This document shows, piece after piece, positions 1 through 8,314 of a stretch of 64,000 nt of DNA (position 1 is its first letter; each line of letters starts with the position of its first letter). Below the pieces are notes generated by a model. The model was not told the origin of the DNA. It saw only the letters and a list, made by a program, of their open reading frames with translations, and did no database searches. The stretch lies in assembly GCA_029203165.1 (NCBI GenBank), contig CP119308.1:186001-250000 (forward strand), read 5' to 3'. The translations under genes were made by a program, and so were the position numbers. Source of the stretch: Candidatus Microbacterium colombiense (GTDB lineage Bacteria > Actinomycetota > Actinomycetes > Actinomycetales > Microbacteriaceae).

Positions 1-180
1 GACCCCGGAACGATCGTCGGCGCTGCCGGCGCCGTCTCGGCATCGGGTGCTGCCGCCACCGGCCCCGCATCCGGACTCGCCATGACCGGCGGTTCCGCCG
101 ATGCCGGCCTGATCGCGACGGGAGCACTGCTGCTCGTCCTCGGAGGGATCGCACTGCTGCGTCGCCGCTCGATGGCGTAG
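1..180 (+). CDS. C-terminus of LAxTG cell-wall-sorted surface protein (partial)
   Basis: Only the last 59 codons of this gene are in the window; it runs in from the left edge and stops at 178-180 (TAG). The tail has the order expected of a sortase substrate: an Ala/Gly/Ser-rich linker, an LAMTG pentapeptide at codons 26-30 (bases 76-90), a hydrophobic stretch (GLIATGALLLVLGGIALL) and a positively charged end (RRRSMA). LAxTG is the motif recognised by class E sortases of actinobacteria, so the protein is probably linked to peptidoglycan. The extracellular part that would reveal its role lies outside the window. Confidence 0.8.
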   Translation, partial: DPGTIVGAAGAVSASGAAATGPASGLAMTGGSADAGLIATGALLLVLGGIALLRRRSMA

Positions 181-408
181 CCCCAGCCCCGGCGTTGCGG
201 GAGTCCTCGGGGGAGGAGACCCTGCACCGCCGGCGCGCGGGCTCGCCGAGACGGTGGCGGGATTCTGAGCTCGTCCCCGTCGACAAGCGCGACCCGCGCA
301 ACATCGCGGATGCCTCGTGGCTCACACCACGGGGCATCCGCCGTGCCCGGACTCGGAGTGCACCATGCACCGGCATCCTGGTCCGCACACCATGCGGCCC
401 GCTCGTTC

Positions 409-486
409 TGCAGGGAGGAATGCGGGATGCAGGACGGATTCCTCGGATGCTCCCTGCACGACGAACTTCTCCCTGCACGCCGCACG
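409..486. repeat. Type I hairpin repeat, copy 1
   Basis: The left arm at 409-417 (TGCAGGGAG) pairs with CTCCCTGCA at 450-458 or 469-477. Bases 444-486 match bases 40716-40758 at 42 of 43 positions, far beyond chance for unrelated intergenic DNA. The function is unknown; a REP-like or non-autonomous palindromic element is the simplest reading. Confidence 0.7.
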
Positions 487-530
487 TGAGCCGCGCACAC
501 GCTCGCCCCGCATCGGCACCCGATCCGGAC

Positions 531-618
531 ACACTTGCACGACCCCGGTACACGCGCACGGTCGATTCGGCATCCGGGTCGTGCGGGTGTGTCCGGGTCG
601 TGCGGGTGTGCCGGGCAG
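531..618. repeat. Type II hairpin repeat, copy 1
   Basis: This is a long imperfect inverted repeat. The left arm (GCACGACCCCGGTACACGCG) and the right arm (GTGCGGGTGTGTCCGGGTCG) surround a central GATTCGGCATCC. A closely similar element with the same centre lies at 39743-39829. Each copy sits a few bases from the stop codon of a minus-strand gene (stop at 621 here, 39835 there), so it may act as a terminator or mRNA 3' stabiliser. Confidence 0.7.
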
Positions 619-620
619 GG

Positions 621-968
621 TCAGGGGATGTCGTCGACCTCGCCGTGCGGGATGATCGCCGCACGGTACTTCTCGACGAGCTCGCGCCAGCCGAAGCCCT
701 CGGTGTACTCGTGCTCGTAGACCGCTTCGGTGAAGTGCCAGAGCAGGTACGGGTGCGCGCCCAACCCGTAGAGCGCGCCGTAGTCCCGCTCGACGAAGGC
801 CGTGCGCTCCTCGGGCGTGAGCACCCGGTCGTCGGTCACGGCATCCGGCCCCGCTTCCCCGTCCAGCCACCCGTCGACGAAGCCCTCGGTGTCGGCGACG
901 TAGGCGGTGACGTTCGCCGTGCTCATCTCGACTGCGCGGATGAACTTGTTCATCATGTACCGGCTCAT
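621..968 (-). CDS. ligA: Extradiol ring-cleavage dioxygenase, alpha (LigA-type) subunit
   Basis: The 115-residue product begins MSRYMMNKFIRAVEMS and carries the small helical LigA domain found with protocatechuate 4,5-dioxygenase and related class III extradiol enzymes; the usual length is about 110-140 residues. In this family the alpha subunit has no iron ligands but covers the active site of the LigB subunit. The ATG at 966-968 overlaps the stop of the preceding ligB gene by 4 bp, giving 1:1 coupled translation. It is the last gene of the operon reading 4938 to 621. The symbol reflects the family; the true ring substrate is not determined. Confidence 0.8.
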   Translation of the reverse strand: MSRYMMNKFIRAVEMSTANVTAYVADTEGFVDGWLDGEAGPDAVTDDRVLTPEERTAFVERDYGALYGLGAHPYLLWHFTEAVYEHEYTEGFGWRELVEKYRAAIIPHGEVDDIP

Positions 969-1807
969 GCTGCGGCCCTCCACAGGAAGAACGGACTCGA
1001 TGCGAAGCGCGAGGTCGTGGCTTCGGCGAGTTCGGCCGGTCGGCCCTGCATCGCGGCGAGCGCGGCGACGATGTTCACGTATTGATAGGTCACGTTGCCG
1101 GCCGCCATGATGCGGTCGAACCGGCATCCGGCGATCGCGCCGTCGAGGTCGCCCGTGCGCATCCACTCCACGGCTTCAGCGTCGAACGCGGGGTCGGGCG
1201 AACCGTTGAAGGTGCGGGGCCCTCCGACATCCGTCGCCATGTGCCCCGAGGTGAGCAGTCCGACGCGGGCGTCGCTGTCCCACGACTCCACCGCGGTGCG
1301 CAGGTGATGCCCCAACGCGGCGAAGCGGGCGGCGGTCGGCAGCGGCGGAAGGATGGAGTTCGCGTGGATCGGCACGATCGGCAGGTCGAGTTCCGGGCGC
1401 ACGTACTGCAGCGGCAGCACGAAGCTGTGGTCGAGGCGCCACTCGTGCGAGACCGAGAAGTCGATGGCCTCGGGCAGCACCTCGCGTCCGGTGATCTGCG
1501 TCGCCAGCTCGGGGTGCCCCTGCAGCTCGGCGTACTCCATGCCGAAGGTGCGCACCTCGTTCTCGTAGGTGCCGTGATACGACGCGGCCTTGCCCACGAT
1601 GAACGCCGGCGAGTTGTCTGAGAAGAACTGTCGCACGTGGTCGGTGCCGAGCACGATGAGCACGTCGACCTCTGACTCCGCCACGGCCTCACGGATGCGG
1701 CGGAAGTTCGCCTCGACCGCGATCAGGTCGTCGGGCACAGGCTCGCGCATCGCCCGCCAGAGCAGGGGGTTGTGCGGGGTCGCCGCGGCCATCACCAGTT
1801 CAGCCAC
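965..1807 (-). CDS. ligB: Class III extradiol dioxygenase, catalytic (LigB-type) subunit
   Basis: The product has 280 residues and is of the LigB family. These enzymes use non-haem Fe(II) to open catechol-like or hydroxylated heteroaromatic rings next to the hydroxyl pair. The two expected iron-ligand histidines are in the motifs ATPHNP (H12) and GTDHVRQ (H57); a third conserved region contains TSGHMATDVGGP. It follows the amidohydrolase gene by 30 bp and overlaps ligA by 4 bp. The neighbouring CoA-transferase and dehydrogenase argue against a plain protocatechuate 4,5 pathway, because no LigC, LigK or LigJ is nearby. Substrate unknown; the fold and chemistry are clear. Confidence 0.82.
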   Translation of the reverse strand: MAELVMAAATPHNPLLWRAMREPVPDDLIAVEANFRRIREAVAESEVDVLIVLGTDHVRQFFSDNSPAFIVGKAASYHGTYENEVRTFGMEYAELQGHPELATQITGREVLPEAIDFSVSHEWRLDHSFVLPLQYVRPELDLPIVPIHANSILPPLPTAARFAALGHHLRTAVESWDSDARVGLLTSGHMATDVGGPRTFNGSPDPAFDAEAVEWMRTGDLDGAIAGCRFDRIMAAGNVTYQYVNIVAALAAMQGRPAELAEATTSRFASSPFFLWRAAA

Positions 1808-1837
1808 GAGCGGCTCCCCTCTTCACGGTCAGAGTCA

Positions 1838-2701
1838 TCACAGTCGGAACAGCTTCCGCGCGTTGTCGAGCAGGATCTTGCGCCGCGACTCCTCTTTGAG
1901 GCCGAGCGCGTCGAACTCGGTCATCCATCGGTCGGCGGTCATCACCGGCCAGTCCGATCCGAACAGCACCCGGTCGGAGATGAGCGAGTCGGCGTAGCGC
2001 ACCACCTCGGGGGGCAGGTACTTCGGCGCCCAGCCGGACAGGTCGAGGTAGACGTTGGACTTGTGCCAGACCATCGCCAGGTTCTCGAGGTGCCAGGGCC
2101 AGGCGGGGTGGGCGCTGATGATGTTCAGCTCGGGGAACTCGGCGGCCACGTCGTCGATGTACGGCACGGGCCGAGCGTTCTCCAACCGGTAGCCACCACC
2201 GCCGGGGGTTCCTGCCCCGGCGCCGGGGAAGCCGGAGTGGAACATCACGACCAGCCCGAGCTCGGCGCAGGTCTCCCAGATCGGCCAGAAGCGCCGGTCG
2301 TTGGCGAGGAACTTCTGCCGCGAAGGGTTGAGTTCGCCGACCCCCTTGATGCCGTACTCGGCGTGCATGCGACGGATCTCGGCGACCGCGGCCTCGCCCT
2401 TCCACGGGTCGATGCCCGCGAAGGCGAGGAACACGTCGGGGTGATCCTGCTGCGCCTTGCCGAGCAGTTCGTTGGGAGCGCCCTTGATGCCGCTGGTCGT
2501 CTCGGAGTCGGAGTTCACGATGACGGCCATCATCTTGCGCTCTCGGTACTGGTCGGCCTGCTCGGCGAACGAGACGACCGGGCGCTCCCGTCCGAAGTGC
2601 GCCGACATCTGCGTGTGCCGCTGGCCCATCGCGGCGATGAACTCCTCGGTCTGCGGATGGGTGTGGACGTCGATCGCCACCAGGTCGTCGATGCCGGGCA
2701 T
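1838..2701 (-). CDS. Amidohydrolase-2 family metal-dependent hydrolase or decarboxylase
   Basis: The 287-residue TIM-barrel protein begins MPGIDDLVAIDVHTHPQ. Metal-site motifs of the amidohydrolase-2 (ACMSD/LigI/resorcylate decarboxylase) group are visible: DVHTHP near the N-terminus, VMFHSGFP, ISAHPAWPW and FGSDWPV near the C-terminus. Members hydrate, hydrolyse or decarboxylate ring-cleavage products or hydroxy-aromatic acids. The ATG shares one base with the TGA of the upstream CoA-transferase gene, so the two are translationally coupled. It probably acts just after or just before the LigAB step; which reaction it performs cannot be read from sequence alone. Confidence 0.8.
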   Translation of the reverse strand: MPGIDDLVAIDVHTHPQTEEFIAAMGQRHTQMSAHFGRERPVVSFAEQADQYRERKMMAVIVNSDSETTSGIKGAPNELLGKAQQDHPDVFLAFAGIDPWKGEAAVAEIRRMHAEYGIKGVGELNPSRQKFLANDRRFWPIWETCAELGLVVMFHSGFPGAGAGTPGGGGYRLENARPVPYIDDVAAEFPELNIISAHPAWPWHLENLAMVWHKSNVYLDLSGWAPKYLPPEVVRYADSLISDRVLFGSDWPVMTADRWMTEFDALGLKEESRRKILLDNARKLFRL

Positions 2702-3900
2702 CAGGCTGCTCCTTCGTTCACCGGTTCGGATTCGTTCGCCGGTTCGGATTCGGATGCGACGCGCAACCCCGTGAGCGCCTCGGTGTCCGCGCCGAGAGCG
2801 GGGGCGTAGCGCAGCGCCGGCCGCCCGCTGCGTGCGAAACGGATGCTGGGCACGGGCACGCGCAGGGCGCCATCCGGTCCGTCGATCTGCTCGACCAGAC
2901 CCATCGCGGCGATCTGCGGATCGTCGAAGAGGTCGCCCACCGAGTTGAGGGGGCCGTGCGGGATGTCGTGTGCGGCGAGGCGATCGAGCCAGTGCTGCCG
3001 CGGACGGGTGGCCGCGATCGCCTTGAGCACCACGTCGAGCTCGTCGTAGTTGCGCACTCGCGCCTCCCGCGTCGCGAAGCGCTCGTCGTCCGCCAGGTCG
3101 GGCCGCTCGAGCACGTCGAGCAGGCCGGTCCAGAACTTCTCGGGCACCGACATGTGGATCACGAACGCCTTGTCGTCGGACCCGCGGCACGCATACGCCT
3201 GGGCCCGCCGCGGTCGCGAGTCGGGAGAGGAGATCTGCCCGGTCTCGAGGAACGCCGAGGCCGACTCGGTCAGGAAATCGAGCAGGGCGCCGACCATCGT
3301 GACCTCGACATGCTCACCCTCACCGCTCACGTCACGGGCGTGCAGCGCGGCGAGCACCGCCTGCACCGCCGACATGCCGGAGAGCAGGTCGGAGAACGCC
3401 GGGCCGAGCGGACGGATGGTGGATGCCGGCACCACCTGGCTGTACATACCGCCGACCGCCGAGATCACCGTGTCGTAGGCAGGTCGCTTCGCCGAGGGGC
3501 CGGTCGGACCGAAGCCCGTGATCGAGCAGGTGATCACGCGGGGGTTGTGGGCGTGCAGGGCGACGGGGCCGAAGCCGAGCCGTTCGGCGACGCCGGGGCG
3601 GAAGTTGTCGATCACGATGTCGGCATCCGCGACGAGGGCGAACACCGCCGCGAGCCCGTCGTCGCTCTTGAGGTCGAGCACGACCCCGCGCTTGCCGCGG
3701 TTGTAGGCGGCGAACTGGGGGCTCATCGTCGCGCGGCCCTCCCATCGGCGCATCGGGTCACCCTCGGGGGATTCGACCTTCACGACGTCGGCGCCGAGGT
3801 CGGCCAGCAGCTTCGCGGCGTAGGGGCCGGAGATGTACTGCCCCAGTTCGACCACGCGGATCCCGGCCAGCGCTCCGGCGCCGGGCGATGCAGAACTCAT
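2701..3900 (-). CDS. Class III CoA-transferase (CaiB/BaiF, formyl-CoA transferase family)
   Basis: About 399 residues. It opens with GIRVVELGQYISGPYAAKLLADLGADVVKVE, the standard N-terminal signature of family III CoA-transferases, followed by FNRGKR-like (YNRGKRGVVLDL) and DNFRPGV motifs. Enzymes of this family move CoA between carboxylic acids through an aspartyl-CoA intermediate, so it likely activates a carboxylated intermediate. A GAGGAG site precedes both a GTG at 3903 and the ATG at 3900; I prefer the ATG. The C-terminus has an odd short repeat (SESEPANESEPVNE). Second gene of the 4938-621 operon. Confidence 0.85.
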   Translation of the reverse strand: MSSASPGAGALAGIRVVELGQYISGPYAAKLLADLGADVVKVESPEGDPMRRWEGRATMSPQFAAYNRGKRGVVLDLKSDDGLAAVFALVADADIVIDNFRPGVAERLGFGPVALHAHNPRVITCSITGFGPTGPSAKRPAYDTVISAVGGMYSQVVPASTIRPLGPAFSDLLSGMSAVQAVLAALHARDVSGEGEHVEVTMVGALLDFLTESASAFLETGQISSPDSRPRRAQAYACRGSDDKAFVIHMSVPEKFWTGLLDVLERPDLADDERFATREARVRNYDELDVVLKAIAATRPRQHWLDRLAAHDIPHGPLNSVGDLFDDPQIAAMGLVEQIDGPDGALRVPVPSIRFARSGRPALRYAPALGADTEALTGLRVASESEPANESEPVNEGAA

Positions 3901-3933
3901 CACGACTTGTCTCCTCTTCGAGCGGGAATCCGG

Positions 3934-4938
3934 TCAGCGCACATCGATGACGACCTTCCCCTCCCCCTTGCGGGGGAACTCCTGATAGGCCCTGCCGATG
4001 TCGTGCAGAGCGTAGCGCCGACCCACGAGCGCGGGCAGCACCCCGGCCGCGGCGAGATCCAGGGCGTCGGCGACATCGTCGTAGCGCGCGCTGGCCACGC
4101 CGAACAGCTTCTTGCGGCGCAGATAGAAGTCGCGGGCGTCGATGTGCAGGTCGACATCGACGGATGCCGAGCAGAACACCGCCCGGCCACCCCAGCGCAG
4201 CGCGGCGATCCCCGCCGCCAGGGTCGGCGCATGCCCGGACACATCGATCACGACGTCGAAGCCGTCGACCGCCGCGAGCGCGACGGCCAGAGCATCCGCA
4301 TCCGGCGCGGTGATGATCCGTTCCTCGCCCAGGGGTTGCAGCGGCCGACGGGATGCGGCCACCACCTGTGCGCCGCGGCCCAGGGCGATCCCCACTGCCG
4401 CGCGACCGAGCGTGCCGCCGGCGCCCGTGACGAGCACCCGCTCCCCGGCGCCGAGGGCGACCGTGCGCACGGCGTTCATGATGATCGATGCGCTGTGCAC
4501 GACGGCGGTTGCCTCCGCGGCATCCAGTCCTCGTCGGTCGATCGCGTTGCGGCTCGGCACGACGGCGTACTCGGCTGCTCCCCCGTCGCGATGCACCCCG
4601 ACGACCGTCTGCGCGGGGCAGTCGGCTTCGTCTCCGGCGAGGCAGCGCGCACACGCACCGCAGGCGACGTTGGGTTTGACCACGACCGCCTGACCGACCC
4701 GCGCCTGCTCGACGCCCGACCCGACCGCGACGATCTCGCCCGCGGGGTCGAGTCCGAGGATGCGAGGTAGCTGCGCCTGCGCGCCAGGGCCGACGCCCGC
4801 GATCACGTTGAGGTCGAGTTGGTTGATGCCGACGGTGTCGACGCGCAGGAGGACTTCTCCATCGCCCGGTGTCGGAACCGCCGTCTCGGCGACCGCGAGG
4901 CCGCCCAGATCATGGCGGGTCAACACTGCAGCACGCAT
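3934..4938 (-). CDS. Zinc-type medium-chain alcohol dehydrogenase
   Basis: The 334-residue product has an N-terminal GroES-like domain (PTPGDGEVLLRVDTVGINQLD), four clustered cysteines for a structural zinc (CGACARCLAGDEADC) and a Rossmann motif (VTGAGGTLGRAAVG). The usual catalytic cysteine after GxN appears replaced (GINQLD), so it may be a zinc-free reductase subtype, closer to quinone oxidoreductases, or a divergent dehydrogenase. The start is set by AGAGGTGAAG just before ATG 4936-4938. It is the first gene of the operon. Its promoter region holds two GGATAC palindromes shared with other operons of the island. Confidence 0.8.
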   Translation of the reverse strand: MRAAVLTRHDLGGLAVAETAVPTPGDGEVLLRVDTVGINQLDLNVIAGVGPGAQAQLPRILGLDPAGEIVAVGSGVEQARVGQAVVVKPNVACGACARCLAGDEADCPAQTVVGVHRDGGAAEYAVVPSRNAIDRRGLDAAEATAVVHSASIIMNAVRTVALGAGERVLVTGAGGTLGRAAVGIALGRGAQVVAASRRPLQPLGEERIITAPDADALAVALAAVDGFDVVIDVSGHAPTLAAGIAALRWGGRAVFCSASVDVDLHIDARDFYLRRKKLFGVASARYDDVADALDLAAAGVLPALVGRRYALHDIGRAYQEFPRKGEGKVVIDVR

Positions 4939-4978
4939 CTTCACCTCTTCGTCGGGGGAATTCGGTCGGAACCGTTTC

Positions 4979-4991
4979 GGATACTGTATCC
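4979..4991. promoter_or_regulatory. Predicted GntR operator, copy A (GGATACTGTATCC)
   Basis: Near-perfect 13-bp palindrome in the divergent promoter region between the dehydrogenase operon (start 4938) and the binding-protein gene (start 5141). Related sites occur at 5065, 14881, 14905, 22486, 26835 and 40591. Inferred target of the FCD-type GntR regulator at 39835-40557. Confidence 0.6.
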
Positions 4992-5064
4992 AATTTTCCT
5001 CGATGGAGTCCAGACCCGGTTCTCGCACGATATCGCGCAAACGATGGACACTCGACCCTAAATT

Positions 5065-5077
5065 GGATACCGTATCC
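5065..5077. promoter_or_regulatory. Predicted GntR operator, copy B (GGATACCGTATCC)
   Basis: Palindrome with 6-bp arms and one central base, flanked by TT and CAA so that symmetry extends outward (bases 5063-5080). It lies 63 bp before the binding-protein start and 127 bp before the dehydrogenase start, so a repressor here could block both divergent promoters. Confidence 0.62.
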
Positions 5078-5140
5078 CAAAATCCGCGTGAGGCGCCCCT
5101 CTCCGCGGGGGGTCGCACGCACCGTCCCGAATGGAGAGTC

Positions 5141-6217
5141 ATGCGCACGACAAGAACCAGATTCGGTATCGCTGCCCTCAGTGGCGCCGCAGCAGTGACG
5201 CTGTTGGCCGGCTGTGCTGCGGCGACGCCGGCACCGTCAGAACCCGTCGACCTCGGCGACGGCGAGCCCGGCGCAGCCGAGCAGACCAGCCTCACCGTGG
5301 CGATCCCCTTCCCCGACATCACGATGTACTCGATGTTCGTGCTCGCCACCGACCTCGGCTACTACGAAGACGAGGGCCTCACCGTCGAGGTCATCACGGC
5401 GGACAACGTCACCGCCGCGGTCGCCAGCGGCAGCGCCGACATCGGCGTCGAGTCCACCGGAACCGTGATCGATGCGATCCGCGGTGGCGTCGAGATCGAC
5501 CTGGTCTCGGGTCACTACTGCCGTCAGAACTTCGACTTCGCGGTGCAGTCGGATGTCGAGAGCGTGGAGGATCTCGACGGCACCTCGATCGTGCTCGCCG
5601 GCACTCCCGGCGACCCCGCCGAGTTCCAGCGGGCCCAGGTGCTCGCCGAGGAAGGGTGGGACGTCTCGTCGATCGATGCCGAGATCGTCTACCCGGGACC
5701 GGGTTCGGAATCGTGGACGGAGTTCTTCGTCAACGACAAGATCACCCTGCAGCCGTTCTACGCCGATGACCGCGCTGCGCTCGAGGACCACGGGGCGAAC
5801 ATCGTCGTCGAGTCGTTGCGCAACTGGGCCAATGACGTGCAGATCGCCGGTACCCAGTGGGCACAGGAGAACCCGAACACCCTGGTGCGATTCCTGCGGG
5901 CCACACTCAAGGCCACGGACTTCATGACGGCACCGGCGCCGGGCGAGTTCCCGGAGAACGCCGACGAAGCGCTCGACATCTACGAGGCGAACGACTTCGA
6001 CATCCAGGATCTGCGTGAGTCCGACAGCCCGTGGATCCTCGACGGACACCTGGCCTGCCCCAACCTGTACTTCGACGACGAAGCGTGGGACACGACCATC
6101 GAGACGCAGAAGCTCGAACCGCTCGAGTTCGACGCGGGGCAGCTGGCGTACCTGCTGAAGGCACAGGAGCTGCTGGGCCTCGACAACGCCGGGCCGGAGA
6201 CGCTCACCTACCCGTGA
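5141..6217 (+). CDS. ABC transporter substrate-binding lipoprotein (NMT1/SsuA/TauA type)
   Basis: 358 residues with a lipoprotein signal peptide ending LLAGC (Cys at about residue 25). The mature part begins SLTVAIPFPDITMYSMFVLATDLGYYEDEGLTVEV, typical of the NMT1/aliphatic-sulfonate binding family, whose members bind small organic acids, sulfonates, pyrimidines or aromatic acids. GGAGAG precedes the ATG at 5141. Its cognate permeases and ATPase are very probably those at 8925-11412, which lack a binding protein of their own. It is transcribed divergently from the dehydrogenase operon and shares its two palindromic operators. Ligand unknown; presumably the substrate of this catabolic cluster. 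Confidence 0.85.
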   Translation: MRTTRTRFGIAALSGAAAVTLLAGCAAATPAPSEPVDLGDGEPGAAEQTSLTVAIPFPDITMYSMFVLATDLGYYEDEGLTVEVITADNVTAAVASGSADIGVESTGTVIDAIRGGVEIDLVSGHYCRQNFDFAVQSDVESVEDLDGTSIVLAGTPGDPAEFQRAQVLAEEGWDVSSIDAEIVYPGPGSESWTEFFVNDKITLQPFYADDRAALEDHGANIVVESLRNWANDVQIAGTQWAQENPNTLVRFLRATLKATDFMTAPAPGEFPENADEALDIYEANDFDIQDLRESDSPWILDGHLACPNLYFDDEAWDTTIETQKLEPLEFDAGQLAYLLKAQELLGLDNAGPETLTYP

Positions 6218-6230
6218 TCGGCTGACCCTG

Positions 6231-6268
6231 AAGAGGCCCCACCGTTGCGCATGGCGGTGGGGCCTCTT
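6231..6268. terminator. Bidirectional intrinsic terminator
   Basis: AAGAGGCCCCACCG (6231-6244) and CGGTGGGGCCTCTT (6255-6268) form a perfect 14-bp stem with a 10-base loop, between the convergent binding-protein gene (stop 6217) and hydrolase gene (stop 6275). Confidence 0.9.
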
Positions 6269-6274
6269 CGCGTC

Positions 6275-7207
6275 TCACGCGCGCTGCAACCAGCTCACGA
6301 TCGTGTGGTTGAGCGCGGTCGGCACCTCCTGCTGGATCCAGTGCCCGCTGTCGAGGGTGACGACCTCGACCTGCGGGACGAACTGCGCGATCGACTCGGA
6401 CTGCTGGATCGAGTCGCGCTCGCCGTAGATCATGAGCGCGGGCTTGCCGATGATCGGGTCGACATCGGCGAGCAGATGCCAGTTGCGATCGAGGTTGCGA
6501 TACCAGTTGATGCCGCCCGTGAACCCCGACGTCACGAACGCCGACACGAGGACCGCCAGTTCCTCGTCGCTCATCACCGGCTCACCGAGCGGCGTCTCCT
6601 CCCTGGCGAGTTCGATCAGCGCCATGCCCGGCTGGGGCTCCCGTGCCGGTTCGTTCTGGCGGTACAGGTTGCGGAGGAACTGCGCGGCGTTCTCGTCGAA
6701 CACGGCATCGGCGACTCCGGGCTGACGGTTGAAGTGCACGAAGTAGAAGTCCTGCCCGAGCACGGCCTCCATGAACTCGATCCAGGGGAGCTCGCCGCGC
6801 TCCTGGTACGGCAGGCTCAGGTTGATGACCCGGCGCACGCGCTCGGGGTGCAACAGGGCCAGTCCCCAGACGACCATGGCACCCCAGTCGTGACCGATGA
6901 AGGTCGCATCGGCGTATCCGAAGTGGTCGAGAAGGGCGACGAGATCGCCGGTGAGGTGGGTGATGTCGTACTCGGTGACCTCGCTCGGCCGCGACGAGGC
7001 GCCGTAGCCGCGCTGGTTCGGCACGATCACGTGATACCCCGCCTCGACGAGAGCAGGAACCTGATGGCGCCATGACGTGGCATGGCCCGGCCATCCGTGG
7101 CACAGCACGACCGGGTTGCCGGCGTTGTGGCGGCCGGCCTCGAACACCTCGAGCTCGACGCCGTTGACGGCGATGCGGGTGGGGTCGGGAAAGGCGGACG
7201 GATTCAT
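6275..7207 (-). CDS. Alpha/beta hydrolase, epoxide-hydrolase-like
   Basis: 310 residues with an alpha/beta hydrolase fold: oxyanion-hole motif CHGWPGHATSW, a second loop PNQRGYGASSRP, nucleophile elbow FIGHDWGA with Asp as nucleophile, and a late His in LDSGHWIQQE. An Asp nucleophile plus HGWP is the pattern of epoxide hydrolases and haloalkane dehalogenases. The start at 7207 has AGAGGAG 6 bases upstream. It is divergent from the WYL regulator at 7317, which is the likely regulator. Because it interrupts an otherwise linked ABC transporter set, it may be a later insertion rather than a pathway step. Confidence 0.83.
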   Translation of the reverse strand: MNPSAFPDPTRIAVNGVELEVFEAGRHNAGNPVVLCHGWPGHATSWRHQVPALVEAGYHVIVPNQRGYGASSRPSEVTEYDITHLTGDLVALLDHFGYADATFIGHDWGAMVVWGLALLHPERVRRVINLSLPYQERGELPWIEFMEAVLGQDFYFVHFNRQPGVADAVFDENAAQFLRNLYRQNEPAREPQPGMALIELAREETPLGEPVMSDEELAVLVSAFVTSGFTGGINWYRNLDRNWHLLADVDPIIGKPALMIYGERDSIQQSESIAQFVPQVEVVTLDSGHWIQQEVPTALNHTIVSWLQRA

Positions 7208-7278
7208 GGATGCTCCTCTGGGATCTGCGCCGAACGCGGGATCGGATCGGCGTGTGCTCAGACCGTACGAAGCATTGT

Positions 7279-7293
7279 GGACACCTGATGTCC
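7279..7293. promoter_or_regulatory. Putative operator of the WYL regulator
   Basis: GGACA-CCTGA-TGTCC, a perfect 5-bp inverted repeat in the 109-bp space between the divergent hydrolase (7207) and regulator (7317) genes. Position and symmetry suit autoregulation and control of the hydrolase. No experimental support. Confidence 0.45.
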
Positions 7294-7316
7294 GGGATGC
7301 TCGGCAGTCTGGAGTC

Positions 7317-8285
7317 ATGCGAAACGACGCCACCACCCGCGCGCTGCAGCTGTTGTCGCTGCTGCAGACCCATCGGTTCTGGCCCTGCGCCGAACTCGCG
7401 TCACGGCTCGAGGTCACGCAGCGCACGGTGCGTCGCGACCTCGACCGTCTGCGCGAGCTCGGCTATCCGGTCGATTCCACCTCGGGGCGATACGGCGGGT
7501 ACCGACTGGCGACCGGAGCGCACGTGCCGCCCCTGCTCCTTGACGACGACGAAGCCGTCGCGGTGGCGATCGGACTGCGGGCCGCCGCCGAGGCCGCCAT
7601 CGACGGCATGGAGGAGGTGTCGCTCCGCGCGCTGACCAAGATCGAGGCGCTCCTGCCCCATCGGCTGCGTCGCCGCGTGTCGGCGCTGCACTCGAGCATC
7701 TCTCCCCTGCGCCGCGTGGCGGATGACGACAGCATCCATCCGGAGTCGCTCAGTGTGCTCGCCGCTGCATGCCGTGATCACGAGCACGTGCGTGTCGACT
7801 ACCGCGGAAACGCTGACGCGCGCACTCACCGACGGATCGAACCGCATCAGCTGGTGACGGCCGGCCGGCGGTGGTATCTCGTGGCCTGGGACGGGCACCG
7901 CGACGACTGGCGCTCCTTCCGCCTGGACCGGATGGAGCAGCCGCGACCGATCGGCACGCACTTCACTCCGCGCGAGATCCCCGGCGGAGGGGCGGCTGCC
8001 TTCGTCGCGGAAGCGATCGGCATCACGACCCGATTCCAGGAGGCGAGGGTCATCATCCATGCCCCGTTCGCAGAGCTAGAGGGCGTTCTCCGCTGGGCCG
8101 ACCACTCGGTGGAGACGGTGGAGGCGGACCACTGCGTCGTGCGCCTCCGCAGCGAGGACCTCGGGCGGCTCGCGATGACGATCGCAGAGATCGCGCTCAC
8201 GGCTCCCGTCACCGTCATCGAGCCCGACGACCTCGCCGATACGATCGCTCAGCTCGGCCGAAACCTCACAAAAAGATCATTGTGA
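7317..8285 (+). CDS. YafY-type HTH/WYL-domain transcriptional regulator
   Basis: 322 residues. An N-terminal winged helix-turn-helix (ALQLLSLLQTHRFWPCAELASRLEVTQRTVRRDLDRLRELGYPV) is followed by a central WYL sensor domain containing RRIEPHQLVTAGRRWYLVAWD and SFRLDRM, and a C-terminal WCX-like extension. Proteins of this group sense small effectors and usually control an adjacent gene, here the divergent hydrolase. ATG 7317 follows CTGGAGTC. Its last codons overlap the inverted repeat that precedes the antitoxin gene. Confidence 0.87.
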   Translation: MRNDATTRALQLLSLLQTHRFWPCAELASRLEVTQRTVRRDLDRLRELGYPVDSTSGRYGGYRLATGAHVPPLLLDDDEAVAVAIGLRAAAEAAIDGMEEVSLRALTKIEALLPHRLRRRVSALHSSISPLRRVADDDSIHPESLSVLAAACRDHEHVRVDYRGNADARTHRRIEPHQLVTAGRRWYLVAWDGHRDDWRSFRLDRMEQPRPIGTHFTPREIPGGGAAAFVAEAIGITTRFQEARVIIHAPFAELEGVLRWADHSVETVEADHCVVRLRSEDLGRLAMTIAEIALTAPVTVIEPDDLADTIAQLGRNLTKRSL

Positions 8286-8300
8286 TCGTTTTGATCTTTT
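8271..8300. promoter_or_regulatory. AT-rich inverted repeat before the toxin-antitoxin operon
   Basis: AAAAGATCA (8271-8279) and TGATCTTTT (8292-8300) are perfect 9-bp arms with a 12-base spacer. The left arm is inside the last codons of the WYL gene. It stands out by base composition and sits 15 bp before the antitoxin ATG, so it is a candidate autoregulatory operator for Phd/YefM-type antitoxins; it could also terminate WYL transcription. Confidence 0.6.
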
Positions 8301-8314
8301 CATACTATTGAAGA

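Larger units (their letters stand above)
181..620. other. Gene-free interval with two hairpin repeats
   Basis: No convincing gene lies here. Open frames on both strands are GC-rich random frames without ribosome sites. The interval holds one copy each of two repeat families (409-486 and 531-618) that recur at 39743-40758; they are described separately. It separates the surface-protein gene from the 3' end of the dioxygenase operon, so both flanking genes end towards it. Confidence 0.6.

Noticed and set aside
2956..4770. 604-codon open frame on the + strand
   Set aside because: Antisense to the CoA-transferase and alcohol dehydrogenase, both of which show clear family motifs on the minus strand.
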